A stretch of DNA of 64,000 nucleotides from a virus: positions 1-64,000 of IMG/VR virus record IMGVR_UViG_3300032083_002558, one strand, 5' to 3'. Positions 41,162-49,554 of this stretch are shown here, piece by piece. Position 1 is the stretch's first letter. Every line of letters starts with the position of its first letter. The position numbers and the translations under genes were made by a program. The notes below the pieces were generated by a model. That model did not search any database, had not been told where the DNA came from, and worked only from the letters and a program-made list of their open reading frames with translations.

Positions 41162-41817
41162 TATGATTTTGCCTTACCTTTTATTGGTATATTAATAGCA
41201 CTACCTTTAACATTGTGAGTTGTACCAGTTAATGAATTTTTACGAGTTGGAACACTATTTTTACCAAATGAGAATTGTCCTAAAGCTGTTTTGGTTTCGT
41301 GTTTAGATTGTAAAACTTTTGGTGAATCAGCATTAATTAAATTTTTTCTTATGTTAATTGGAAATATACATCTATAATTCATAGCGCCAATAAATTTTTT
41401 TGGTATTCGTTGTATGTCTGCTCTTCTTCCATATCGTTTGTTTTTTAAACTACCAACAATAGTTAAAGTACCCTTTCCATCTTGAACTTCTTTATATGTT
41501 CTTAATGGGTCTTTTAATATCTCTACAAAACAAGTAGCAACACCATTACTTTGTTTTAAAGTGGTAACATCGGATTTCAATACAACATTATTACTTGATT
41601 TAAATTCAAAAAGAATACGAGAATTTTCTCTTAATTGATAATTTTGATTTTTTGAATCCAATATAGATAAGTTAAAATAATGTTTTCCAAATGATAAATT
41701 ATCAGACAATCCATTTATATTAAAAAACATTGGATTGTTTGAATTACCTTCAAGAAAAACATCAATTTCATCTAAATCATATCTATTCGCGTATGTTGCA
41801 GTGCTACTAAATTCCAA
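41161..41817 (-). CDS. Fibre-cluster structural protein
   Basis: 218 residues, TTG start with GGAGA six bases upstream. Residues 1-125 form an Ig-like beta domain ('FGKHYFNLSILDSKNQNYQL', 'RILFEFKSSNNVVLKSDVTT'). The C-terminal part is Lys/Asn/Gly-rich and basic ('HETKTALGQFSFGKNS', 'NIPIKGKAKS'). A relative of the repeated motif lies 20 bases upstream, so this gene opens the fibre transcription unit. It may link fibre to baseplate; not a recognised family. Confidence 0.6.
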   Translation of the reverse strand: MEFSSTATYANRYDLDEIDVFLEGNSNNPMFFNINGLSDNLSFGKHYFNLSILDSKNQNYQLRENSRILFEFKSSNNVVLKSDVTTLKQSNGVATCFVEILKDPLRTYKEVQDGKGTLTIVGSLKNKRYGRRADIQRIPKKFIGAMNYRCIFPINIRKNLINADSPKVLQSKHETKTALGQFSFGKNSVPTRKNSLTGTTHNVKGSAINIPIKGKAKS

Positions 41818-41837
41818 GAGATTTCTCCATATAAGAT

Positions 41838-41853
41838 TTCATATATAAATATT
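41838..41853 (-). promoter_or_regulatory. Relative of the repeated intergenic motif
   Basis: Coding-strand AATATTTATATATGAA, one or two bases different from the 18-bp copies, 21 bases before the TTG start at 41817. It marks the left part of the 114-base gap between the fibre operon and the divergent plus-strand gene. Confidence 0.45.
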
Positions 41854-41889
41854 GAATAAAGAAATTATTTGAATTTATATTTTTGATTT

Positions 41890-41916
41890 TTAATAATTCT
41901 TAATAATTATTATTAA
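41890..41916. promoter_or_regulatory. Candidate operator palindrome
   Basis: TTAATAATTATTATTAA at 41900-41916 is a perfect inverted repeat with 8-bp arms around one T, preceded at 41890 by a direct copy of the half site (TTAATAATT). It lies just before the ribosome site of the ribbon-helix-helix gene, where an autoregulatory operator would be. In such A+T-rich DNA chance palindromes are common. Confidence 0.35.
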
Positions 41917-41931
41917 ATAGAGGAATTTATT

Positions 41932-42096
41932 ATGGAAAAGAAAATAAGGTCAATATCAATATCTGAAATAATAGATAGTAAACTTATAAATGATAGTAAG
42001 TCAAGAGGATTGACTATATCAGCAAATCTATCAAGAATATTATTTGATTATTTTAAAAACGAACCTAAAGACACAGATAGAATTTTAAAGCTTTAA
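41932..42096 (+). CDS. Ribbon-helix-helix DNA-binding protein
   Basis: 54 residues, the only plus-strand gene found. ATG 41932 follows AGAGGA with seven bases of spacing; the TAA overlaps the end of the convergent recombination gene by four bases. The product begins MEKKIRSISISEIIDSKLIN. A basic beta strand 'IRSISIS' is followed by two helices ('EIIDSKLINDSKSRG', 'LTISANLSRILFDYFKN') with the G-x-(T/S)-x-S turn, as in the Arc/MetJ/CopG family. These proteins bind DNA as dimers and usually repress transcription. Its place between the fibre and recombination operons suggests it controls one or both, or itself. Good fold match; targets unknown. Confidence 0.75.
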   Translation: MEKKIRSISISEIIDSKLINDSKSRGLTISANLSRILFDYFKNEPKDTDRILKL

Positions 42097-45000
42097 TTCA
42101 TCACCACTTTACTCAAACCATTGTTTACATTAATTGGAATCAATGTATCCATATAATCTTTGATTGTATCCAAGTGAGTAATAATCATTGTGAAATCAAA
42201 TTGAGTTCTCAAGTATTGAAATGCTCCCTGCATATTAGCAATATTATCAGAATCCAATGCACCGAATCCCTCATCTACAATTATGAAGTTTGGACGAGGT
42301 AATGTTGATACATTGATTAATCCAATACGAATAGCAAGAGAAGATACGAATCTTTCCATACCTGATGATAATTCAAGATTCCATTTATCATCACCATAAC
42401 ATATAAATGCATCAATCATTTTATCTTTCATCTCTAATTCAATATGGAAACCAGCATTCATATTTTCTAATACATTGTTGATTTCTCGTTCAATCGAAGG
42501 AATAGCTTTTGAGATTAATTCATAAGGAACACCATCTTTAGAAAGAGCTAAAAGATATAAATCATAATCCAATATCTTTTGTTCTATATCAACAAGATTT
42601 TGAATATCATCTTCTATTTGTTGTTTTTGGTTTTTAGCAACTGATAGTGTTGATAATACTTTTTTATAATCTTTATCTATGGATATTGAATCCATTTGTA
42701 GTTTAGATATTTTAGAAGTTAAATTAGATATTTGTTCATTTAATCTTTTATTGTTTTCAATCTTTTCTTCTAACTCATAGTATCTTTTTACATTAGATTC
42801 CAATGTAGTTAATTCACTTTCAATGTGATTTAATCTACTTTCTTGTGTAGAAATCTTACCACCAATCTTAACAGCATCGTGTTGTATTTGATTTAATTCT
42901 TCAGAGAATATTTTAAACTCACGATTTCTTTCTTCTGCATCACCTAACTTTTCAAGTCCATATGATGACTTTTTATAATGAGCAGTTAAATTAGAATGTT
43001 CATCAAATAATTCTTTTATTTTATTTTGTATTTCATCTTGTTCGTGTATTTGTTCTTTACCATTTTTTATACAAAATTCACAATTTTCATCGTATTTAAA
43101 TTTCATTAAATCTGCGTTGTGATGATTTAAAGATTTAGTTTTTGATTCATTAAGTTTTAAAGCATTCTCATAATCTCTAACATCTTTTTTTAGTTCTTTA
43201 TATTTTTCATAATCTTCTTGTATTTTTTCTTCATCTATTTCAGAAAGTTTCTTATGATAATCCATATACATTGGACGAAGTTGTTCTTTGTATTCTTTAT
43301 CATCTTTAAGTTGAGATTCAATAGTTTGTTTTTCAGATATAAGGTTTTGTTGTAAAGTTTTTAATTCTTCAATATCATATGTTTCATCTATTTTATATAG
43401 TTTTCTAACTAAATTTATTTTATCAGATTCTAATTCGGTTAATTTATTACCAATTGATTTATCTTTTGTATTCAATTCATCTTCATCTTTTTCCATTTCA
43501 ATGATTCGTTGATTAATAGTACCTAATTCTTTATATGAATCTTTCTTTTGGAATTGTCGTAACATAACTCGTTCTTCATTTGAATCGGATTTGGCTATAG
43601 TTTCGAGTTGTTCAAACACCTCAATATCCATAAAAGTAGAAAGAATTTTTTTTCGCTCAGATTGTTTCTTGTCAAGGAAGTTCATACCATTGGTTTGTAG
43701 CGATAACGAGGTAAGGATGAAGTCGTCAAATGTTCCTAACACTTTCTTGATTTCCTCATTAGTTCCCCCACCATACTGAGAATTAAAACGGGCTGCTCCA
43801 CTTAAATCCACTTCTTCACCACCTTCGTCTATCATATAGAACTTAACCTTAACTGGACACTGATGAGATACTTTACCATTCTTATGATTCACTCTTTTGT
43901 AAGTTGCATCTCTTTCAATCCAATAATCCATACCATTGATTTCTAAATTCAATTTAGCTCTGAATGTAGTTTTCTTTTTATTCATTACATCCAACGCTCG
44001 ATTAGTTCTACTACATACATCATAGATTGTATATGCAATAGCATCCATTATAGCAGATTTACCACTATGGTTAGGAGCAACTACACCAACCGTTCCATCC
44101 AATTTAGTAAAGTCTATTTTGTTTCCTTTACCATAACAAAACATATTGTCAAATTCAAATGATTTAATTTTCCAATCCACATTCCTTGTAATATCACCAT
44201 CATATATTTCTGGTGAGTTATTCGTCATATCATTTATGTGTTGTACTCTTTTAATTGTTTCTTCATGTATGCCTTCAACATTTCTTTTCAAGAAATCTTC
44301 AATTAATTCATTCTGATAATTAATATCTCTTACATCACCGATGTCCAACTTATTCTCTCTATCACCACCAATTGAAATATTATCTTGTCTTTCCGTTACA
44401 ACATCTTTAAGCTTTGGATACTTCTTTCTTACATCCATTTGAATGTCTTTAATTTGTTCCAATGTTGTATTTGTATACTTTATCTTAATACTACCTTTTG
44501 GTGGTATGAAATTCATTTTGTTTTGAATCACACCATCTACCACTTGTAGTATTTTATACCCATAATCATTCTCTACTTGATGATATTCAGCTTTTCTTTT
44601 TTCTACATCCCATAATAGAAATCCGTGACTTGGTTCTTCTGAATAATTTTGTTGAATCAAAGAACCTGGATATGCAACTCTTTCATCTACATCTAAGAAT
44701 TGTCTTTTATGTATATCACCCAACATCACCATATCATAACCTTGAAATGTATCAACCTTTACTCTATCGTCTTCCACTTGAAATCCATTATCATAAAAGT
44801 GTTTATCCACTCCACCGTGAAATAGTGCAATCTTGTTATCACCCATATCTTTAGGGTTAGGTAAACCTGTTGTTAATTGTTTACCTTCTTTATCAATATC
44901 AAATATAGACATAACACCAAAGTCAACATTATCCATTGTATAAACACCTGATTGTTTCCAATAATGTAAATTAGGTGTAATCTTTTTAACTAAATCAATA

Positions 45001-45293
45001 ATAGGAGAAAGTGTGTCTTCTCTTGATTTGTTATTTAAATTACAATCGTGATTACCTGGTATGATAATTGTAGGAGCAATCTTACATAATTCTAAAAAGA
45101 AGTTTGCAACCATTCTTACTTCTTCGGGTGAGGTATCCAATTTTCCATGAACTACATCACCACCAATGTATATAGCATCTGGTTTTAAGTCTTTTAATTG
45201 TTTATATAGATTTTTAAATACTTGTCTGTATTCTACAAATCTATGTAGTTTTCTAATATGTATATCTGCTAAATGAGCAATTGTTTTAACCAT
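42093..45293 (-). CDS. Mre11-Rad50 (gp47-gp46) fusion recombination nuclease
   Basis: 1066 residues joining two T4 proteins. Residues 1-340 are the Mre11/SbcD/gp47 phosphoesterase: 'HLADIHIRK' (7-15), 'YIGGDVVHGK' near 45, 'IPGNHDCN' near 98 and 'LFHGGVDKHF' near 167 supply metal ligands. Residues 370-1066 are the Rad50/SbcC/gp46 ATPase: Walker A 'APNHSGKSAIM' near 403, a coiled coil with zinc hook 'CEFC' near 738, signature 'LSSGMERF', and Walker B 'FIIVDEGFGALDSD' near 1020. The complex resects DNA ends for recombination-dependent replication. In T4 and in bacteria these are two genes; here one chain. ATG overlaps the primase stop by eight bases. Confidence 0.92.
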   Translation of the reverse strand: MVKTIAHLADIHIRKLHRFVEYRQVFKNLYKQLKDLKPDAIYIGGDVVHGKLDTSPEEVRMVANFFLELCKIAPTIIIPGNHDCNLNNKSREDTLSPIIDLVKKITPNLHYWKQSGVYTMDNVDFGVMSIFDIDKEGKQLTTGLPNPKDMGDNKIALFHGGVDKHFYDNGFQVEDDRVKVDTFQGYDMVMLGDIHKRQFLDVDERVAYPGSLIQQNYSEEPSHGFLLWDVEKRKAEYHQVENDYGYKILQVVDGVIQNKMNFIPPKGSIKIKYTNTTLEQIKDIQMDVRKKYPKLKDVVTERQDNISIGGDRENKLDIGDVRDINYQNELIEDFLKRNVEGIHEETIKRVQHINDMTNNSPEIYDGDITRNVDWKIKSFEFDNMFCYGKGNKIDFTKLDGTVGVVAPNHSGKSAIMDAIAYTIYDVCSRTNRALDVMNKKKTTFRAKLNLEINGMDYWIERDATYKRVNHKNGKVSHQCPVKVKFYMIDEGGEEVDLSGAARFNSQYGGGTNEEIKKVLGTFDDFILTSLSLQTNGMNFLDKKQSERKKILSTFMDIEVFEQLETIAKSDSNEERVMLRQFQKKDSYKELGTINQRIIEMEKDEDELNTKDKSIGNKLTELESDKINLVRKLYKIDETYDIEELKTLQQNLISEKQTIESQLKDDKEYKEQLRPMYMDYHKKLSEIDEEKIQEDYEKYKELKKDVRDYENALKLNESKTKSLNHHNADLMKFKYDENCEFCIKNGKEQIHEQDEIQNKIKELFDEHSNLTAHYKKSSYGLEKLGDAEERNREFKIFSEELNQIQHDAVKIGGKISTQESRLNHIESELTTLESNVKRYYELEEKIENNKRLNEQISNLTSKISKLQMDSISIDKDYKKVLSTLSVAKNQKQQIEDDIQNLVDIEQKILDYDLYLLALSKDGVPYELISKAIPSIEREINNVLENMNAGFHIELEMKDKMIDAFICYGDDKWNLELSSGMERFVSSLAIRIGLINVSTLPRPNFIIVDEGFGALDSDNIANMQGAFQYLRTQFDFTMIITHLDTIKDYMDTLIPINVNNGLSKVVMN

Positions 45294-46206
45294 ATAATCT
45301 GCCTTTTATAATATCTGAAAATGTTGATTGTTGAGTTGTATTGAGTAACTCCCAAAATCTTGTGAAACCTAATTCTGATGGGTCTTTATCCTTCATATTT
45401 AATAAGTATGTTGAAATTCCATAATCCATTAAAAACTTACTTAACTTAATTGCGTCTTGTCTAGCATCCTCATCCAATGCCACATATATTGTTTTTACTT
45501 TTTTTTCTACTAATCTCATAACCAATGTCTTACTTGGAAACTTACCTAATAAAGGTATAGCATTTCTTCTAATAGCAATAGCATCAAATACACCTTCAAC
45601 TAAAACAATAGGTTCATTCCAATTTATAAACATCTCAAAACACACTGTATCCTTTGACATCGGTGGATTTTTGTATTTAAACTTACTATTTGGAAACATA
45701 TCTCTAGCTATAAAATAATTCAATTTACCATCAGCATCATAACTTGGAATAATAATACGATTAGAATACCCATTTGATGAACAATAACCCATAGAATAAC
45801 GAAGAATATCTATTCCACCTATTCCTCTCTTCTTTAAATAACTTATGGCATTTCTATATAATGGGTCTGTTGATGGTTTCCAAAGTGGTTGATAACATTG
45901 AGGTAAACTGACATTATATTCTGTCTTTTTATCTTTTTCATATTTAACACCTTTATAATCACCAAGTATTCTTAATACTTCTGATATGATTTGTTTAGGT
46001 GCGTTTATTTTTCTAAGTAATATTCCAATCTTATGACCACCAGCATTACAAACCCAACAATGCCACTTTTGTGTTTCAAAGTTTACTTGAAGTTTCTTTT
46101 TATGATGATTACAAAAAGGACAATGGAAAGCATGTTCCCCACCTTTCATTTCATAACTTGGATATAAAACTTTTTCTAATAATTTAACTAATTCGTATTT
46201 ATACAT
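45286..46206 (-). CDS. DNA primase, DnaG type
   Basis: 306 residues. The N-terminal zinc site is 'FHCPFCNHHKKK' (Cys29, Cys32) and 'WHCWVCNAGGHK' (Cys50, Cys53). The TOPRIM domain has the catalytic Glu in 'VLVEGVFDAIA' (Glu204) and the D-x-D in 'VALDEDARQD' (Asp245, Asp247). It makes RNA primers for lagging-strand synthesis. Smaller than bacterial DnaG (about 580 residues), closer to T4 gp61 (342). A sigma70-like promoter at 46214-46243 puts the transcript start within a few bases of the ATG, and no ribosome site is seen, so the message may be nearly leaderless. Coupled to the fusion nuclease gene downstream. Confidence 0.88.
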   Translation of the reverse strand: MYKYELVKLLEKVLYPSYEMKGGEHAFHCPFCNHHKKKLQVNFETQKWHCWVCNAGGHKIGILLRKINAPKQIISEVLRILGDYKGVKYEKDKKTEYNVSLPQCYQPLWKPSTDPLYRNAISYLKKRGIGGIDILRYSMGYCSSNGYSNRIIIPSYDADGKLNYFIARDMFPNSKFKYKNPPMSKDTVCFEMFINWNEPIVLVEGVFDAIAIRRNAIPLLGKFPSKTLVMRLVEKKVKTIYVALDEDARQDAIKLSKFLMDYGISTYLLNMKDKDPSELGFTRFWELLNTTQQSTFSDIIKGRLYG

Positions 46207-46213
46207 CTAAGAC

Positions 46214-46243
46214 AATATACGAAACATTTAGTATTAAAGTCAA
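46214..46243 (-). promoter_or_regulatory. Sigma70-like promoter of the primase-recombination operon
   Basis: Minus strand: -35 TTGACT (46243-46238), 18-base spacer, -10 TATATT (46219-46214). Closely resembles the promoter at 17250. The -10 box lies only about 8 bases before the ATG at 46206. Confidence 0.6.
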
Positions 46244-46749
46244 GCTTTATTTTCATAAAGTGACATTACTAAACCATCGTACATATCGATATTCCTTTTA
46301 TCCCAATTTCCCCGTGCAGTTTCTTTACACCATTTTTTGGTATTGTACATTTCTTCAATTTTCATTTTAACTAAATCTTTTGCTTTTATTCCCTTGACTC
46401 TAGCTTTTCCAAATACTTGTTTTCTAGCAGTCATTGGATTTATGTTATTAACTCTATAATCAAAGTGTTCTAACATAAAACAAAGTATTGCATTAAACTT
46501 AGCTAATTTGATAATAACTTGTTGTGAAGTTCTTCCACCAGCAAATCCTGATAAACTATCTTCAATATTAATATCAAGTACATCATTAATATACGAACTT
46601 TCATTCAATTTTTCAAGCACTTTTTCAACTTTATCTTTGGGTGTTTGTTCTTTTTTGATGTCGATGAATCCCATATCGAGAATCTTCTTATCTTGTGTGA
46701 ATGCATAACCGACACAAGTCGTTGATGCATCTAATCCTAATATAACCAT
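46240..46749 (-). CDS. RuvC-like Holliday junction resolvase
   Basis: 169 residues of the RuvC/RNase H-like nuclease fold. Acidic residues expected at the active site are in 'VILGLDASTT' (Asp7), 'INIEDSLSGF' (Glu63) and C-terminal 'DMYDGLVMSLYE' (Asp155/158). It cuts branched DNA during recombination and clears it before packaging, a role T4 fills with the unrelated gp49. The C-terminus overlaps the promoter of the primase gene, so the two genes may be separately transcribed. Assignment is firm at the fold level. Confidence 0.85.
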   Translation of the reverse strand: MVILGLDASTTCVGYAFTQDKKILDMGFIDIKKEQTPKDKVEKVLEKLNESSYINDVLDINIEDSLSGFAGGRTSQQVIIKLAKFNAILCFMLEHFDYRVNNINPMTARKQVFGKARVKGIKAKDLVKMKIEEMYNTKKWCKETARGNWDKRNIDMYDGLVMSLYENKA

Positions 46750-46756
46750 TTGTCTC

Positions 46757-47647
46757 CTAAATGTCTAATTTTATTTTAAATCTTGTATTTATCTTATCAC
46801 TTTTTATAATTGGTCTTGGTAGAGTAGCTTGAATTACAGGTGTATCATAATCACCCCTCTGATACAAATTAATTGTTGTAATATATGGTTGCCAGGCACT
46901 ACTTGAAAAAGTTGATGCTACATATGGTGTTCCTAAAGTTAGTGGTTCTGTACTTCCACTCAAAACATTTCTAATTGAATAATTCATTGTTAAATTAAAA
47001 TCTTGAGGTATTAAAGTAACATTATATTCGTGAGTGGTAATTGTGTGTTGTGAATCAAATTTTAATGTATAGTTTGTAGCTAAATCAGAATATTTAACAC
47101 TACCACTCCAAGAACCCGTTTCTGTAATTACTGCTAAACCTTTATCATAAAATATATTACCAACGTAATTATCAGATGATGAAGCATTTGTTATACTTTG
47201 TGAATGATGTGCATTAGTTGAATATAAATTACCAAAACCATCATCTATAATTATTGGATTAACACTATTGTTATCTGCATTAGAACCTGAAATATCTGTG
47301 AATTTAAAACTACCCTCTTTTATTTTTTCACCATAATACTGAGATGGAATTATGATTAAAGAACTATTTGGGTATCCGTGATATTTAGTTAGAAATTGTT
47401 CACCATTCGTTGGTTTTATTGACATATTACTTGATGGAGCTGTAAATTTTGTTTCACCCTCATATTTAGGAGAACCACTTGTATAAAACATTACATTTAG
47501 TGAGTCCCAATAGTTGGTGTTTATTGAACCAGAAGTTATTTTTTTTGATTGAACACCAAGAGATGATGTAGTAAGGTTTTGAGTATAATTTACAATATTA
47601 TTTTCAATTATAGTTGATGATTTATCAATCTCTCCAAATACATGCAT
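46757..47647 (-). CDS. Virion structural protein, beta-rich
   Basis: 296 residues with Ser/Thr/Asn-rich beta domains ('KYHGYPNSSLIIIPSQYYGE', 'HTITTHEYNVTLIPQDFNLT'). The C-terminal 50 residues ('YITTINLYQRGDYDTPVIQA', 'RPIIKSDKINTRFKIKLDI') match in pattern the ends of other marine phage virion proteins and the C-terminus of the next gene ('YITSVQLYNASGDMVAVGNL'). Probably a tail or baseplate protein. Coordinates abut the resolvase gene. Confidence 0.65.
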   Translation of the reverse strand: MHVFGEIDKSSTIIENNIVNYTQNLTTSSLGVQSKKITSGSINTNYWDSLNVMFYTSGSPKYEGETKFTAPSSNMSIKPTNGEQFLTKYHGYPNSSLIIIPSQYYGEKIKEGSFKFTDISGSNADNNSVNPIIIDDGFGNLYSTNAHHSQSITNASSSDNYVGNIFYDKGLAVITETGSWSGSVKYSDLATNYTLKFDSQHTITTHEYNVTLIPQDFNLTMNYSIRNVLSGSTEPLTLGTPYVASTFSSSAWQPYITTINLYQRGDYDTPVIQATLPRPIIKSDKINTRFKIKLDI

Positions 47648-47659
47648 AGCAACCTATCA

Positions 47660-48760
47660 TTAATAAGTTAATTTAACTTTTATTGTAGCTTCTGAACTAA
47701 AGTTTTTCTTCAATGGTGTTGAAAGATTTCCTACAGCTACCATATCACCAGATGCATTATATAATTGAACTGATGTAATATATACTGATGGATTACCTTT
47801 CATTGTTTTTTGTCTTACTTCATTTAATGAACCTGAAATAAATGTTGGGTTATTTGAAAAATTCATTTGGCCACTTCTAACTCTACAGAAATATTGAGCA
47901 CTTACTTGGTCTTCTTCATCTCTAAATTCAAGTTGAGCTCCAGTAGGTTGTAAACAATTTACAAATCTTAAAGCAGTTTTTTTATTTGCATCTACAGCTG
48001 TAGTGTATCCAAAACCTTTTTGAGAAGCTGAATCAAATGCTACAACACCATTTAGTTCAGAATGTTTACCTGGAATTGAACCTGATAATTCTCTAGCACT
48101 AAGTACCATAATTCCCATATCAGGATAAAAGAAACCAAAGTTTTTTACTGTAGCTGCACCAGCGATAACACCGGTAGAAGATGCACTTACAATATTATAT
48201 CTATCACCAACAGGTGTAGCGGTTGGATTTGTTGTACTACTATCATCTTTTAAATATAATGCTGGAGCCCCAGCAGTTGCAGAGGTTGAACCACTTAATG
48301 CTATTTGCCAAGTTCCTTTATTAATTCTATCTTTCATATTTGAACGTCTAGCAGAAAGAACAAATATTTCAGTATCTTTTCCACTAGCAACAGCACTTGT
48401 TGTTGCTGGGGACGAAATAAAAAATCCACCAGTTACTTCTGTAGGTGCTAAAAGTAAATTAGCATATTGTTTATAAATAGCTTCAGTTGGAGCTTTAATT
48501 GCATTAGCATCATCATCTGAACCAAGACCACCTGTACTACCAAATGCAACATTAAATTCTTCAACAGTTGGTGTTGCATTATTTGATATTCCAAAGAAAT
48601 AAGTTTCGTTGGTATCTGATAATGATGTTGAAACCACATTAGCAGCTGCTAAAACTGCGGCACCATTTGAAAAATATGGACTTGTTACTTTTTCCGTTTG
48701 GGTTATTTTATCCATACCCTCCGTTGAATCTAAACTTATATTTCCTCCAGCTATAGCCAT
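47660..48760 (-). CDS. Virion structural protein, related C-terminal domain
   Basis: 366 residues. Most of it is Ala/Thr/Ser-rich with short beta stretches ('ETYFFGISNNATPTVEEFNV', 'GIMVLSARELSGSIPGKHSE'). The C-terminal 'PSVYITSVQLYNASGDMVAV', then 'GNLSTPLKKNFSSEATIKVK', shares a pattern with the neighbouring gene: Y-I-T-x-(V/I)-x-L-Y and a beta end ending I-K-(V/L)-x-x-x. Expected in the virion tail. Follows the next gene by 21 bases. Confidence 0.65.
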   Translation of the reverse strand: MAIAGGNISLDSTEGMDKITQTEKVTSPYFSNGAAVLAAANVVSTSLSDTNETYFFGISNNATPTVEEFNVAFGSTGGLGSDDDANAIKAPTEAIYKQYANLLLAPTEVTGGFFISSPATTSAVASGKDTEIFVLSARRSNMKDRINKGTWQIALSGSTSATAGAPALYLKDDSSTTNPTATPVGDRYNIVSASSTGVIAGAATVKNFGFFYPDMGIMVLSARELSGSIPGKHSELNGVVAFDSASQKGFGYTTAVDANKKTALRFVNCLQPTGAQLEFRDEEDQVSAQYFCRVRSGQMNFSNNPTFISGSLNEVRQKTMKGNPSVYITSVQLYNASGDMVAVGNLSTPLKKNFSSEATIKVKLTY

Positions 48761-48781
48761 TTATATATCTCCTAATTTATT

Positions 48782-49480
48782 TTACCCAATGGATGTTGTT
48801 CTTATTGCTGTTACATTTTTAGTAACATTGTTTATTACTCTAAATGAATTATAAGCTCCAGTTTCAATGTGCACTACATAAACATTTGTTTCTTTCCCTG
48901 CAGTGTCTTGTTGAATTGCACTTAAATCAAATGCGTTACCATTAAATCCATATTGTTGAGCAAATGGGATGTCTTGTTCTTGTAAAAATTGTCTACTTGT
49001 TCCACTTAAATTACTCATAAGTGAAGAATTTGTAGAGATAAGTGCTGGGTCTTGAATAACAAAGTAGTATTGAAATCCACCAAGTGTCACATTACCAGTA
49101 GATGTGTAACCAACTAAATCAACAGAAATCCTAGCAGTTTGTTTACCTTCTTTAAGTGTTAAAATAGTTCCATCAGCACTGTCCAAATTACCTAATTGAA
49201 TTGCAGGAACTGATGTTGTGTTTTGATTTAATGATATTAATCTATTTCTCAGATTATATTCACTATGAACACTAGCTTCTAACATTGGTAATTTTTCAAT
49301 ACCTTCACCATAAAATGCTGAACCACTTGGATGGTCTGGATTCCATAAAGTATAATCCACACCTGTATCAGAAAGTGTAAATGAAGTAATATTTAAATTA
49401 CCACCATTCTTTAAAATTTCTCTACCTTTTTTTGTCAATACTGCATCAACCGTAATTGAACCGTTATCTAAATATCCCAT
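48782..49480 (-). CDS. Virion structural protein, tail/baseplate type
   Basis: 232 residues. The N-terminus 'MGYLDNGSITVDAVLTKKGR' followed by 'ITSFTLSDTGVDYTLWN' is a pattern common in structural proteins of marine myoviruses: a start with D-x-V-L-T-x-x-G-R. Beta-sandwich rest ('TARISVDLVGYTSTGNVTLG'). Ends 'NVTKNVTAIRTTSIG'. A motif copy lies 29 bases before its start, so it opens the tail transcription unit. Family impression only. Confidence 0.68.
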   Translation of the reverse strand: MGYLDNGSITVDAVLTKKGREILKNGGNLNITSFTLSDTGVDYTLWNPDHPSGSAFYGEGIEKLPMLEASVHSEYNLRNRLISLNQNTTSVPAIQLGNLDSADGTILTLKEGKQTARISVDLVGYTSTGNVTLGGFQYYFVIQDPALISTNSSLMSNLSGTSRQFLQEQDIPFAQQYGFNGNAFDLSAIQQDTAGKETNVYVVHIETGAYNSFRVINNVTKNVTAIRTTSIG

Positions 49481-49508
49481 TTTTATCTCCTAATTTCGAA
49501 ATACTTTA

Positions 49509-49526
49509 ATTCATATATAAATATAA
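49509..49526 (-). promoter_or_regulatory. 18-bp repeated intergenic motif, copy D
   Basis: Identical to copies A-C. It lies in the 74-base gap between two large structural genes, 29 bases upstream of the ATG at 49480. Candidate promoter. Confidence 0.5.
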
Positions 49527-49554
49527 ATAAAATGAAAAAATACTCGAATTTAAA

